Shown: one piece after another, positions 18,197-26,720 of the stretch
Numbering within the stretch: the stretch's first letter is position 1
Layout of the letters: every line of letters begins with the position of its first letter
Assembly (NCBI GenBank): GCA_035544215.1
Contig: DATKHY010000001.1
Location: forward strand, 1 to 64,000
From: Candidatus Binatia bacterium
Lineage (GTDB): Bacteria > Vulcanimicrobiota > Vulcanimicrobiia > Vulcanimicrobiales > Vulcanimicrobiaceae
Direction: 5' to 3'
Length of the DNA: 64,000 nucleotides
The notes under the pieces: model-generated
What the model saw: the letters and a program-made list of their open reading frames with translations, nothing else
What the model was told of the DNA's origin: nothing
Databases searched by the model: none
Made by a program: the position numbers and the translations under genes

Positions 18197-19549
18197 ATGA
18201 GGCTGCGTTATATCGCGTCGTTCGTTCTCCTGGCCGCTGCAGGCTGCGCGTCCAGTTCGCAACCGTCGCTGCCCTACATGCAAAGCGGCAACGCAGTGCG
18301 CGCTCTCGCGGGCACGGGCGCGGGCAAGATCACGCACGTGATCTTCGTCGTGCAGGAAAACCGCAGCTTCGACAACCTGTTCCAAGGCTATCCGGGCGCG
18401 GATACCGTCTCCAAGGGGTTGAACTCGAGCGGGCAGACGATCACGCTGCAACCGTCGTCGCTCAAGAACGTCTACGTTATCGATCACTCGGCGTACGCGA
18501 TGTTCGCGGCGTGCAACGGCACGGGCACGGTTCCCGGAACCCAATGCAAGATGAACGGCTTCAACAATGAGGGCGCGTATGGAGGGCCCGCCAACCCGCA
18601 ATACGTCTACGTGCCGCATAGCGAGTCGAAGCCATACTTCGACATGGCCCACGAGTGGGTCGTCGGAGATCGTATGTTTCAGTCGCAGCTCGACGAGAGC
18701 TTCGTAGCACACCAGTATGTGATCGCCGCGCAGGCAGCGTCGAGCGTCGATTTGCCGGCCTCGCTCATTTGGGGATGCGCGGGGGGCAAGTACGATACCG
18801 TCGCGACGATCACTCAGAACCGCAACCCCTACGGGCCGCAGCAGCAGGCCTGCTTCGACTACACGACGCTGGGCGACGAGCTCGACACGGCGCACCTATC
18901 CTGGCACTTCTACGCCGCGCGCTTCGGCAACGACGCCGGAGGCAACGGCGGGACGTGGTCCGCCTATCAGGCGATTCGGCACATCTTCAGGGGCCCCGAT
19001 TGGAAGCACGACGTCGTTTCTCCGAACTGGCGGTTCATCACCGACGTGCGCGCCGGCAAGCTGGCCAACTTCACGTGGATCACGCCGTTGTGCGCGGAAT
19101 CGGACCACCTCGAATGCGGCGGCGGCTACGGACCGTCGTGGATCGCCGCGATCGTCGACACCGTCGGCGCGAGCAAGTTCTGGAACTCGACGGCGATCTT
19201 CGTGCAGTGGGACGACTGGGGCGGCTTCTACGACCACGTCGCTCCGAAGTACCAGGATTACGACGGCGTGGGATTCCGCGTTCCGCTCTTAGTGATTTCG
19301 CCGTACGCGAAGAAGGACCACGTGTCGCACGTCCACTACGAGACAGCTAGCGTGCTGCGCTTCGCCGAGGACCTCTACGGCCTGCCGAATCTCGCCGCGG
19401 CGGACAAACGCGCCGCATCGCCGGCCGGCGACTGCTTCGACTTCTCGCAGGCGCCGCGTCCGTTCGTGTTCATCAAGGCCCCGTATCCGGCGAAGTTCTT
19501 CCTTCACCATCGCTTCGAGAGCGACTACTTCGCTCCCGACTACGAATAA
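18197..19549 (+). CDS. Phosphoesterase lipoprotein (phospholipase C / acid phosphatase family)
   Basis: A 450-residue lipoprotein starting at ATG 18197 with signal peptide [17 protein letters not shown]. The signature [19 protein letters not shown] is the metal-binding and nucleophile region of the PF04185 family (AcpA, PlcC). Further family blocks: [24 protein letters not shown] and [28 protein letters not shown]. Members hydrolyse phosphomonoesters or phospholipids outside the cytoplasm. Divergent from the HATPase-GNAT gene with a 42-base gap. Confidence 0.85.
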   Translation: MRLRYIASFVLLAAAGCASSSQPSLPYMQSGNAVRALAGTGAGKITHVIFVVQENRSFDNLFQGYPGADTVSKGLNSSGQTITLQPSSLKNVYVIDHSAYAMFAACNGTGTVPGTQCKMNGFNNEGAYGGPANPQYVYVPHSESKPYFDMAHEWVVGDRMFQSQLDESFVAHQYVIAAQAASSVDLPASLIWGCAGGKYDTVATITQNRNPYGPQQQACFDYTTLGDELDTAHLSWHFYAARFGNDAGGNGGTWSAYQAIRHIFRGPDWKHDVVSPNWRFITDVRAGKLANFTWITPLCAESDHLECGGGYGPSWIAAIVDTVGASKFWNSTAIFVQWDDWGGFYDHVAPKYQDYDGVGFRVPLLVISPYAKKDHVSHVHYETASVLRFAEDLYGLPNLAAADKRAASPAGDCFDFSQAPRPFVFIKAPYPAKFFLHHRFESDYFAPDYE

Positions 19550-19552
19550 ACG

Positions 19553-20530
19553 TCAGTTGCTCACGGTCACGCCGAACGGCTCCTGCACGCTGATGCTCCA
19601 CAGCGCCGCGCCGCCGGCCGGGTATTTGTAGAGCGCGAGCGAGCCGGCGTCCTGGCTGGGCGCGATCACACGCGCCCTTCGCGCTTCCCTTCTCCTGGCG
19701 ACGGATCCGTTGATCCAGAACTCGTTGACGTAGTTCGCGCCGCTTAGTTTCGTGGATCCGGTGACGCTGCCGTTGGCGGGATCGATCTGATACACCGTAA
19801 CGGTGTCGGTGTCGCCGACAGCGATGTGCTTGCCGTCCCACTGCACGCCGCCGGGCCACTCGATGGTCTGCTTGATCGGGATGTTAGTGAAGGTGCTGCC
19901 TCCCTTGGGAAGCTCGGCCAGCGCGAAGACCGAGCTGCTGTTGGCGCCATCGACGAAGAGGTTGCCCTTCGCGTCGTAACCGCAGAACCGGTAGTTGACG
20001 ATGCTCGGGTCGCTGAAGGTCTGCGGCGTACCCTTCGCGCCGGCGTAGATTGCCACGTTCCCGCCACCCGACTTGCTCGAGAAGTTCGCGACCGCGAGGT
20101 TGCCGGTTGTAGGATCGACGGCGCAGCCTTCCGGATATTCGCCGGTATCGCTGAGCGTGGCGATCGGGCTGCTGCCGCCGTGAGCGTACTCGAGCAGCTG
20201 AGATGCGCCGTCGTTGGCGACCCAGACGTCGCCGCTCTTATCGACGCAGAGGCCGTACGGCGTAGTGAAGCCGGTGAGCGTCCCCATCAGCTGATGCGTC
20301 GAATACGAGTAGGCGTAGACGTCGTTGGTCAGCACGGACGAGACATAGATGAGAGGCTGTTGTCTGGCTTGCGGCGCCATCCATGAGGCACCGCGCGCCG
20401 CGGCCTGACGCAACGCGGGCTGTACCGGCGGCGCGGATCCGCTTGTGGCCGGACCTGCGCAGCCCGCTGCGAGTAGCACGAGCGCGAACGTTCCGATGAT
20501 TGCGATTCGAGTGTTATGTAGCTTCGTCAT
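19553..20530 (-). CDS. NHL/beta-propeller lipoprotein 3
   Basis: A 325-residue lipoprotein: ATG 20530, hydrophobic core, lipobox LAAGC. Blade repeats are visible (VDKSGDVWVANDG, YDAKGNLFVDGAN). Residues ~275-285 form an Arg-rich insert (VARRREARRARV) that breaks the last blade and differs from the other two paralogues; a pair of compensating small indels could explain it. Likely membrane anchored and exported. Convergent with the phosphoesterase gene. Its promoter region lies between 20531 and the tmRNA 3' end. Confidence 0.75.
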   Translation of the reverse strand: MTKLHNTRIAIIGTFALVLLAAGCAGPATSGSAPPVQPALRQAAARGASWMAPQARQQPLIYVSSVLTNDVYAYSYSTHQLMGTLTGFTTPYGLCVDKSGDVWVANDGASQLLEYAHGGSSPIATLSDTGEYPEGCAVDPTTGNLAVANFSSKSGGGNVAIYAGAKGTPQTFSDPSIVNYRFCGYDAKGNLFVDGANSSSVFALAELPKGGSTFTNIPIKQTIEWPGGVQWDGKHIAVGDTDTVTVYQIDPANGSVTGSTKLSGANYVNEFWINGSVARRREARRARVIAPSQDAGSLALYKYPAGGAALWSISVQEPFGVTVSN

Positions 20531-20622
20531 GGCGGACCGGGGTTCGGCGCTCTCGTTCCGAATCCGCCACCTTGGAGCACCACCGGCCGACGAACCGCTC
20601 GGGTGCTGCAGACTCTAAATGA

Positions 20623-20678
20623 GAAATCCACTTCGATCGCTTCCGAATTTCTGGCATTTTGCGACCCAAGTGGATTTC
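20623..20678. repeat. Inverted repeat between tmRNA and lipoprotein gene
   Basis: Arms GAAATCCACTT (20623-20633) and AAGTGGATTTC (20668-20678) are perfect 11-bp complements separated by 34 bases. It lies just past the tmRNA 3' end and about 95 bases upstream of the lipoprotein start. Function unknown: it could be a back-up terminator for the tmRNA or an operator for the lipoprotein gene. Confidence 0.45.
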
Positions 20679-20697
20679 CGGAATCGGTTAAAAAAGT

Positions 20698-21053
20698 TGG
20701 TGGAGCTGTCGGGGTGCTGCCCCCCGAGTCCAAGCAGCCTGACCGGCGCGTTCTCCAGGCTCAGCCTCGAATTTTTCTTGGTCGAACGGACGCCCCGAGA
20801 CGCGGCTTACCGTTCGCTGCAGATCCTTGATCTCGCACGTGCGCCGAATCACACGCCAGTGCCAGCCCGAGTTGATGACCGGAGGGCGGAGCGGTTCGGG
20901 CCGACTCTCCGCGTCCGGTGGCTAACCTAGATTAGGCAGCCAGTGCGTATTCGTGATTGGCAGATATTGCCGTTTGCGATCGTTTTAGGAGTGCTCGCAA
21001 CTCCGCCTGCTGACGCCGACCACGGACTGTCTTGTCGAACCTATTTCAGCCCC
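20698..21053 (-). ncRNA. ssrA: tmRNA (transfer-messenger RNA)
   Basis: A 356-nt one-piece tmRNA. The 5' end GGGGCUG pairs over 7 bp with CAGCUCC near the 3' end, followed by discriminator A and an encoded CCA. The 5' region has the tmRNA hallmark GGUUCGACA. About 90 nt in, a short frame ends in GCA CTG GCT GCC TAA; reading from GCC at the usual position relative to an upstream AAUAUCU gives tag peptide ANHEYALAA, with the conserved ALAA degradation end. The T-arm is odd: a 6-bp GC stem closes a GGCAGCA loop instead of the usual UUCRANY. A run of six T follows 2 bases after CCA. It rescues stalled ribosomes with SmpB. A -10 box lies just upstream. Confidence 0.9.
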
Positions 21054-21066
21054 GCGTCGGACAAAC

Positions 21067-21072
21067 ATTATA
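21067..21072 (-). promoter_or_regulatory. -10 box of the tmRNA promoter
   Basis: Read leftwards this is a perfect TATAAT, 13 bases before the mature tmRNA 5' end, which leaves room for a short leader removed by RNase P. No good -35 hexamer is seen at 16-18 bp (best is ACTCCC). Confidence 0.65.
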
Positions 21073-21098
21073 ACACCCCGAAGCAAGTGGGGAGTTGC

Positions 21099-21125
21099 GG
21101 CGCCGGACTGCGTGCGTCCGGCGCC
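21099..21125. other. Strong hairpin between small membrane gene and tmRNA
   Basis: Perfect 10-bp stem GGCGCCGGAC/GTCCGGCGCC with a 7-base loop. It is 17 bases past the stop of the gene at 21142-21510. A T-rich stretch (TTGTGTTT) follows only in the rightward direction, so it is a clear intrinsic terminator only for rightward transcripts, though it could still stall or protect the leftward mRNA end. Confidence 0.5.
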
Positions 21126-21141
21126 TTGTGTTTCGAAGTGG

Positions 21142-21510
21142 TTACGCCCGCGACGCCTCTTGGCTAGCACCCATTGCGACGAGCACCGAGACGACCGTCA
21201 TGATGAGCGCGCCGTACAAGTCGGCGAGCCAGGGATTGACGCCGCTCGACGGATCGTAGAAGTGGATGAGCCGCACGGTGATCACGAACAGCAGGTAGTT
21301 GATCACGAGGGCAAATAGGCCGTGCGTGATCCAGGTGAGAGGCAGTGAGATCAACCGAAGAATCGGACCGATAAGCATGTTGACCACGCCAAAAACAATC
21401 GCCGCGATGATGGCATTCCATACGCTAACGTTGTGGTAGAAGCCGGGGACGAATTTCCCGATGCAGTAGAAGACGAGGGCATTGATGAGAAACCGTAGCA
21501 ACCAGTTCAC
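21142..21510 (-). CDS. Phage-holin-4-2-type small membrane protein
   Basis: A 122-residue protein with four hydrophobic segments matching the widespread PF04020 family (FLINALVFYCIGKFVPGF, NAIIAAIVFGVVNMLIGPILRLISLPLTW, GLFALVINYLLFVIT, ALIMTVVSVLVAMG). Despite the name these are mostly chromosomal inner-membrane proteins of unknown function, not phage lysis proteins. GTG start at 21510 overlaps the uvrC stop by one base (TAGTG), indicating coupled translation. Confidence 0.8.
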   Translation of the reverse strand: MNWLLRFLINALVFYCIGKFVPGFYHNVSVWNAIIAAIVFGVVNMLIGPILRLISLPLTWITHGLFALVINYLLFVITVRLIHFYDPSSGVNPWLADLYGALIMTVVSVLVAMGASQEASRA

Positions 21511-23471
21511 TATCTGTAGCCTCCTTCCAGCTCTTGCTTAATCTTTGCGGCCAACGCGGGCGTCATCCCTTTGACGGCCGCAATTTCGGAGAGGCCGGCG
21601 CGGCGAATACCGGCCGGGGAGCCGAAGGCCGAGAGAAGGCGCTTGCGGCGAACGGGGCCGACGCCCGCGAGCGCGTCGAGGGCCGAGCGCGTCATCGATT
21701 TGTCCCGCCGCTGGCGATGGTACGTCACGGCGAATCGGTGGGCTTCATCGCGGATTCGCGCAACCAGGTGCAGGGCCGGAGAGTTGGCGGGCAAGACGAT
21801 TGGGTCGGGCTGATTCGGCAAATAGAGCCACTCGTGCTCCTTGGCCAGGCCAGCCACGGCGAGGCCCGTCATGTCCAGCTCCTCGAGCACCTCGACGACG
21901 GCGCTGAGCTGGCCCTTCCCCCCGTCGATCAGTAGCAGGTCAGGCTTCTTGTTGAACTTTTCTTTCTTCGCCAGCTCCCGCTCGAGCGGCGTTTCCGTTC
22001 GATCGGTCTCGCGGCGCAGATAGCGGAGCCGGCGCCGCAGCGTCTCCTGCATCATCGCAAAGTCGTTGGGTCCGCGATCGTATTGAATCTTGAACTTTCG
22101 GTACTCGCTCTTCTTTGCGCGACCCTCGACGAATACGACCATCGACGCCGTCGGATTGGTACCCTGAATGTTCGAGACGTCATAGCATTCGATGCGATGC
22201 GGCGGCTCGGGGAGCTCGAGCGCGTCGGCGAGATCGGTGAGCGCGCGCGCCTGAGCCGTCTCCTGCACTTCTTGATGCGCCAAGAACGCCTTCAGGTTTT
22301 GCTCCGCGTTCTTCCGCACGAGCCGCAGATACTCGGCGCGGGCACCGCGCTGCGGCTGCAGGATACGAACGCGCTGGCCCTTCACGTCAGAAAGCCACGC
22401 TTCGATCGTCGCGCGCTCGTCCGGAAGCGCCGAGACGAGCAGCTCCTTCGGTACGGCCGCGGCCTGCGCTCTCGCCCGGCGCTTCTCCGGCACCGGCGCC
22501 TGGTTGTCGCGGGCGACGCGCGCGAGCGAGACGGTGTTGTCTTCCGGCGCACCCGCCGTGCGCGCCGTATAGAATTGCTTGAGAAACTCGCTCGTCAGCT
22601 CCTCGTCGGATTGTTCGTAGACGCCCTCCAGAATGAAGTACTCCTGGCCGATCAGCTTGCCGCCGCGCACGAGGAAGACTTGCATGCAGGCCTGCCCCTG
22701 CGCGCGAGCGATCGCGACGAGATCCATGTCGAGCCGCGACTTCCATACGACCTTCTGATTCTCGGTGACCCGGCGCACCTGAACGATGCGATCGCGAATG
22801 CGCGCGGCCGCCTCGAAGTTCAAGTGCCCGGCCGATTCAGCCATCTCTCGCTGCAGCCGCGCCAGCAGCGAGTCTTGCTTGCCTTCGAGGAACAGCACGA
22901 CCTCGTCGATCGTCCGATCGTAATCTTCTTCCGTTTGATATCCGACGCACGGCGCCAGGCAGCGCTTGATGTGATACTGCAGGCAGGGACGCATGCGGCG
23001 CCCGTCGATCGGCTCGCGGCACGTGCGCAGCGGAAAGACCAGTCGCACCAAATCGATCAGCTCGCGCAGCCCGTGTGCGTTCGTATACGGTCCGAAGTAG
23101 CGCGCCCCGTCGTTGCGGACCATCCGCGTAAACACGACCCTCGGAAACGGCTCGTTGGTGACCTTGAGATAAGGATAGCGTTTGTCGTCGCGCAGCCGGA
23201 CGTTAAACGGGGGCTGATGGCGCTTGATGAGGTTGGCCTCGAGTATCAGCGCCTCGACCTCGTTGGTCACGACGATCGTTCGCACATCGGCGACCTTCTC
23301 CACCATGGCGGTCGTGCGCGGATGGTGCACGGCACCCTCTTGAAAATACGAGCGCACGCGACTGCGCAGCGAAATCGCCTTGCCGATGTAGAGAATCTCG
23401 CCGTCGCGTCCGATCATCAGATACACGCCCGGTGCATCCGGGATCTGGGCCAGCGTTTCTAGTGCCGTCAC
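21510..23471 (-). CDS. uvrC: Excinuclease ABC subunit C
   Basis: A 653-residue UvrC. Domains in order: GIY-YIG nuclease (residues ~13-90, GVYLMIGRDGEILYIGKA), a Cys cluster (CREPIDGRRMRPCLQYHIKR broken by non-Cys residues), the UVR UvrB-binding helix (~200-235), the RNase H-like nuclease domain (YDVSNIQGTNP; LLIDGGKGQLSA) and C-terminal helix-hairpin-helix pair (GVGPVRRKRLLSAFGSP). It makes both incisions in nucleotide excision repair. GTG 23471 is chosen because it begins right before the GIY-YIG domain and overlaps the dedA stop as GTGA; longer open frames upstream are not UvrC-like. Confidence 0.93.
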   Translation of the reverse strand: MTALETLAQIPDAPGVYLMIGRDGEILYIGKAISLRSRVRSYFQEGAVHHPRTTAMVEKVADVRTIVVTNEVEALILEANLIKRHQPPFNVRLRDDKRYPYLKVTNEPFPRVVFTRMVRNDGARYFGPYTNAHGLRELIDLVRLVFPLRTCREPIDGRRMRPCLQYHIKRCLAPCVGYQTEEDYDRTIDEVVLFLEGKQDSLLARLQREMAESAGHLNFEAAARIRDRIVQVRRVTENQKVVWKSRLDMDLVAIARAQGQACMQVFLVRGGKLIGQEYFILEGVYEQSDEELTSEFLKQFYTARTAGAPEDNTVSLARVARDNQAPVPEKRRARAQAAAVPKELLVSALPDERATIEAWLSDVKGQRVRILQPQRGARAEYLRLVRKNAEQNLKAFLAHQEVQETAQARALTDLADALELPEPPHRIECYDVSNIQGTNPTASMVVFVEGRAKKSEYRKFKIQYDRGPNDFAMMQETLRRRLRYLRRETDRTETPLERELAKKEKFNKKPDLLLIDGGKGQLSAVVEVLEELDMTGLAVAGLAKEHEWLYLPNQPDPIVLPANSPALHLVARIRDEAHRFAVTYHRQRRDKSMTRSALDALAGVGPVRRKRLLSAFGSPAGIRRAGLSEIAAVKGMTPALAAKIKQELEGGYR

Positions 23472-24085
23472 CCCGCGCCGACGGGGCGCCGCGCGCGGAC
23501 GACCGCGATGACGACGACCACCGCGAGGATGGCGACGCCCAGCACGACGTAGGCACCGCGATGCAGCAACGGCAGCACATCGCCAAGATGCGCGCCCAGC
23601 GCGTTTCCGAGCAGGATTAGAAGGCTGCAGAAAATCAGTGAGCCGAGGAACGTCCACAGATAAAACAGCCCGACGTTCATCTCGGCGATGCCCGCCGGAA
23701 TCGCGGCGATGCCGCGCAAGACGGGCAAGAACCGGCAGACGAAGATCGCGAAGGTGCCCCATCGCTCGAAAAAGCGATGGACGATCTGCAGGCGCTCGTG
23801 GGTGATATGCACGTACCGACCGTAGCGTTCGATCAGCGGCACGCCGCCGTAGCGCCCGACGGCATAGCCGATCGAGCCCCCCGTCAACTCTCCGACCAGT
23901 GCCACCAGAATCGTCAGCCACAGGCTGCTCAAGTGGCCGGTCGCCACCAAAGCTCCGGCGGCGGGCAGGAGCAGTTCGGTGCCTATCGGTGCGCCGAGAT
24001 TACCGAGCGCGAGACCCACGAACAAACCTAAATATCCGTAGTGGTCGACGAGCGCTACGACCGCCTGCTGCAGATGCTCCACCAA
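23468..24085 (-). CDS. DedA-family membrane protein
   Basis: A 205-residue protein of the DedA/SNARE-associated (PF09335) family with 4-5 membrane helices. Conserved parts: the early P-x-G-T-E-L-L-L-P-A segment, GYAVGRYGG, and the RFLPVLRGIAAIPAGIAEM stretch with the family's key Arg and Pro. Members are inner-membrane proteins implicated in lipid carrier (undecaprenyl phosphate or phospholipid) translocation. The start is TTG 24085 or the adjacent GTG, five bases after the Clp N-domain gene stop. Its stop overlaps the uvrC start. Confidence 0.85.
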   Translation of the reverse strand: MVEHLQQAVVALVDHYGYLGLFVGLALGNLGAPIGTELLLPAAGALVATGHLSSLWLTILVALVGELTGGSIGYAVGRYGGVPLIERYGRYVHITHERLQIVHRFFERWGTFAIFVCRFLPVLRGIAAIPAGIAEMNVGLFYLWTFLGSLIFCSLLILLGNALGAHLGDVLPLLHRGAYVVLGVAILAVVVVIAVVRARRPVGAG

Positions 24086-24090
24086 CGTCG

Positions 24091-24495
24091 TTACTCCACC
24101 GTAGAGGCGGTGTTTCGCGGCGCCGCGCGCCGCAAAATCTCCGCGGCGGAACTCCCGCCCTCCGAGCGCAGGGCCTCGAAGAGATCGATCGGGCCGACCT
24201 CGCGGTCCGCGGCGCGTTCCTCCGCGAGCGCGATGATTCGCCGAACGCGCGGCGTGATCAAGATGCCTTCCCAGAGCCGCTCCTCGCCCGTACCGAGCGC
24301 TCGGCGTACTTCCGAGTGCACTTCCGGCACGTCGATCCCGGCCTCATCGAGGGCGCGCAGCGTCGCCGCGTCGCGCTCTTCGAGCAAGGCGACGAGCAAG
24401 TGTTCTGCACCGACGTAGTAATGGCTATGGTTGCGGCACTCTTGCTCAGCTAGACGTAGCACGCGCCGCGCCGCTAGGTTGAATTTCGCGAACAA
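24091..24495 (-). CDS. Stand-alone Clp N-terminal domain protein
   Basis: About 134 residues with two Clp-N repeats (FNLAARRVLRLAEQECRNH..YYVGAEHLLVALLEE and ITPRVRRIIALAEERAADREVGPIDLFEALRSEG), the fold ClpA/ClpC use to bind substrates and adaptors. There is no AAA+ module, so it may be an adaptor or an anti-adaptor for ClpC; this is inference. Start TTG 24495 has GGGAG nearby and begins just before the first repeat; it is 34 bases from the tRNA-Pro 3' end. Longer frames would read through the tRNA. Confidence 0.72.
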   Translation of the reverse strand: MFAKFNLAARRVLRLAEQECRNHSHYYVGAEHLLVALLEERDAATLRALDEAGIDVPEVHSEVRRALGTGEERLWEGILITPRVRRIIALAEERAADREVGPIDLFEALRSEGGSSAAEILRRAAPRNTASTVE

Positions 24496-24529
24496 TCGGT
24501 CTCCCGGGCCCCGGAGGGAGGAGAGAATT

Positions 24530-24603
<74 letters not shown>

Positions 24604-24713
24604 AGGAACTCCCGAAGTTTCGCAGAGCCGCGCCACCTTCCTTTGCCCCCCGCGGCAAGGGGGCACCGCAACCAGGGTAAATCTGAGAAGACTCTGAAGC
24701 TCACAACGAACTC

Positions 24714-25388
24714 ATGAGACACCTCATCGTCGGGTGCGGACGCGTCGGCTCTGCACTCGCGAAGCTGCTGGACGCCGACGGGCACGAAGTCATCGTCGTA
24801 GACGAGAATCCGGCCGCATTCAAGCGGCTAGGCCCGAAGTTCAAGGGACACGAGGTCGTGGGCACCGGCATCGACTACGATGTTCTGAAGCGGGCCGGCG
24901 CCGCAACCGCCGACGGCTTTATCGCCGTTACCAACGGCGACAACCGGAACATCATGGCCGCGTTGATCGCGAAGCGGATGTTCAAGATCAAACGCATCGT
25001 GGCGCGCATCTACGATCCGCCCCGCGGCCAGATGTATCGCGAACTCGGCGTGGAGACCGTCTGCCCCACGACGGTAGGTGCGAAACTGATCCGCGACGTT
25101 CTGATCGAGGCGCCGTGGGAGATGCAGACCTTCGACCTCGGCAAGCTCACGTCGGTATCGGTCGTCGTCACGGCGGCGGACGCCGGCAAACGCATCGGCG
25201 AGATCGAGGAAGCCGGGAAGATCCGCATCGCCGCGGTCAGGCGCGGAGACCGCGACGTGATGATCGCAACGGAGGAGCTCGTGCTCGCGGAGGGCGACGA
25301 GCTCAGCGCCGTCGTCGCACCCGAGGCCATCTCTGGAGTCGCCAAGCGATTCCGCGCAACGGCTGAGCGGTCCAAGGTCACGGCGTAG
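24714..25388 (+). CDS. TrkA-type K+ uptake regulator 1
   Basis: A 224-residue protein with an N-terminal Rossmann RCK domain (IVGCGRVGSALAKLL dinucleotide loop, then the acidic VVDEN end of strand 2) and a C-terminal TrkA-C domain (residues ~140-215). Such proteins are cytoplasmic NAD(H)/ATP-binding gating subunits of TrkH/Ktr channels. No channel gene (trkH) is in the window. Start ATG 24714. Followed after 3 bases by a second TrkA-type gene; the pair may form a heteromeric ring. Confidence 0.85.
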   Translation: MRHLIVGCGRVGSALAKLLDADGHEVIVVDENPAAFKRLGPKFKGHEVVGTGIDYDVLKRAGAATADGFIAVTNGDNRNIMAALIAKRMFKIKRIVARIYDPPRGQMYRELGVETVCPTTVGAKLIRDVLIEAPWEMQTFDLGKLTSVSVVVTAADAGKRIGEIEEAGKIRIAAVRRGDRDVMIATEELVLAEGDELSAVVAPEAISGVAKRFRATAERSKVTA

Positions 25389-25391
25389 CAG

Positions 25392-26072
25392 ATGTTCATT
25401 CTGATCGTCGGCGGCGGCAAGGTCGGGTCGTATCTGAGCCGGGCGCTCCTCAATCAAGGTCACGAGGTCGTCGTCATCGAGAAGGACGAGCGCAAGGCCA
25501 AGATGCTAGAGCGCCTGATCGATCGGCACGTCAGCGTCGTGGGCGACGGCTGCGATCCGCTCGTGCTGGACGCCGCCGGCGTCGCGCGCGCCGATGTGGT
25601 CGTCGCGGACACAGGCGACGACGAGGACAACCTCGTCGTGGTGCTGCTCTCCAAAAGAAAATCGAAGGCCCGCTGCATCGCCCGTGTCAACAACCCCGCC
25701 AATAAGCTGATCTTCAACTCGCTGGACGCCGAAGACCCGGTCATCGTCATCTCATCGACGGAGCTGATCCTGGACGTGCTCAACGAGCACGTCAACGCCT
25801 CGAAGTATCGCTCGATGCTCGAAACGATGCACCTGTTCGGCAAAGGCGACATGCAGCTGGTCAAGGTCGCGATTCCGGAGCGCTCGCCGGTCGATGGTAA
25901 ACGCCTCGCCGAGATCGATTTCCCGCACAACTCCGTGGTCGTCGCAGTCGACAGGCCGAACAGCGATCTCGAGATCCCCACGGGCGACACGACGCTGCGC
26001 TCGGGCGATGCCATGATCGTGATCGTCAAGAACGGCGCGGCGGAACGGATCCGGACGATTCTCGGCGCTTAG
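25392..26072 (+). CDS. TrkA-type K+ uptake regulator 2
   Basis: A 226-residue protein with the same layout as its neighbour: Rossmann loop IVGGGKVGSYLSRALL, strand-2 acidic end VVIEKD, and a C-terminal TrkA-C domain with ALDP-like conserved hydrophobics (residues ~145-222, PTGDTTLRSGDAMIVI). Sequence divergence from the first copy suggests an old duplication with separate roles rather than a recent one. Transcribed with it. Convergent with the response regulator gene. Confidence 0.85.
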   Translation: MFILIVGGGKVGSYLSRALLNQGHEVVVIEKDERKAKMLERLIDRHVSVVGDGCDPLVLDAAGVARADVVVADTGDDEDNLVVVLLSKRKSKARCIARVNNPANKLIFNSLDAEDPVIVISSTELILDVLNEHVNASKYRSMLETMHLFGKGDMQLVKVAIPERSPVDGKRLAEIDFPHNSVVVAVDRPNSDLEIPTGDTTLRSGDAMIVIVKNGAAERIRTILGA

Positions 26073-26077
26073 GGTCC

Positions 26078-26719
26078 CTAGATATAGCCCTTTCGCAGCG
26101 CGACGACCGCGGCCTGAGTGCGATCCGACGCCGACAGCTTCTCGAGGATGTCGCGAATGTGCCCCTTCACGGTTCCTAACCCGATGTGCAGCGATTCGGC
26201 GATCTCAGAATTCGCGCGCCCGTCCGAGATGAGACGAAGAATCTCGGTCTCGCGTTGCGTCAGCGGCGAAGGGCGCGCGTCGTTCGACCTCGTCGCCGAG
26301 AAGCGCCCTAGCACGACGTGTGCGATCATTGGGTCGAAGTATGCACCGCCTTCGCTCGCGATGCGGACGGCGTCGACGATCCTCTCGGGATCGGAGGTCT
26401 TTAGACAGTAGGCGTCGGCGCCGGCCGCAAGCGCGGCCAGCACTTCGTCCTCGAGGTCGATCATCGTCACGATGACGACGTGCGTCGACGGCAGCTCGGC
26501 CCGAACCTTCTGCGTGAGCGCCACGCCGTCCATTGCGGGAAGGCCGATGTCGATAACGGCGACGTCCGGGCGCTCTAGCGCAATCGCTTCCCAGCCGGCG
26601 CGCCCATCCGCCGCTTCACCGACGACGTCGAACGAGGCTTGTAGCGCGGTGCGCAGGCCGGCGCGCGTCAACGCGTGATCCTCCACGATGACAACCCGCG
26701 TGCGGGCGGCTCGTTCCAC
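26078..26719 (-). CDS. NarL/LuxR-family response regulator
   Basis: A 213-residue two-component regulator. The receiver domain carries the acidic pair VEDH, phospho-acceptor Asp in VAVIDIGLPAMDG, the Thr/Ser switch in VIVTMID and the Lys in YCLKTSD. The C-terminal LuxR-type HTH is LTQRETEILRLISDGRANSE with recognition helix LGTVKGHIRDILEKL. The GTG start at 26719 follows the kinase stop by one base, so the pair is one transcript. A NarL-type output partnered with a HisKA-type kinase is not the usual KdpDE arrangement. Confidence 0.9.
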   Translation of the reverse strand: MERAARTRVVIVEDHALTRAGLRTALQASFDVVGEAADGRAGWEAIALERPDVAVIDIGLPAMDGVALTQKVRAELPSTHVVIVTMIDLEDEVLAALAAGADAYCLKTSDPERIVDAVRIASEGGAYFDPMIAHVVLGRFSATRSNDARPSPLTQRETEILRLISDGRANSEIAESLHIGLGTVKGHIRDILEKLSASDRTQAAVVALRKGYI

Positions 26720-26720
26720 G

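Noticed and set aside
18155-18895. Long N-terminal extension of the HATPase-GNAT frame
   Set aside because: It lies antisense to the phosphoesterase gene, and the domain begins naturally at ATG 18154.
20943-21167. 74-codon rightward ORF with a signal-peptide-like start
   Set aside because: It is antisense to the 5' third of the tmRNA and runs through the hairpin at 21099-21125. The tmRNA evidence is far stronger.
21142-21510. Prophage interpretation of the holin-family gene
   Set aside because: The PF04020 family is mainly chromosomal and no other phage gene is present, even though tmRNA is a frequent integration site. No duplicated tmRNA end was found.
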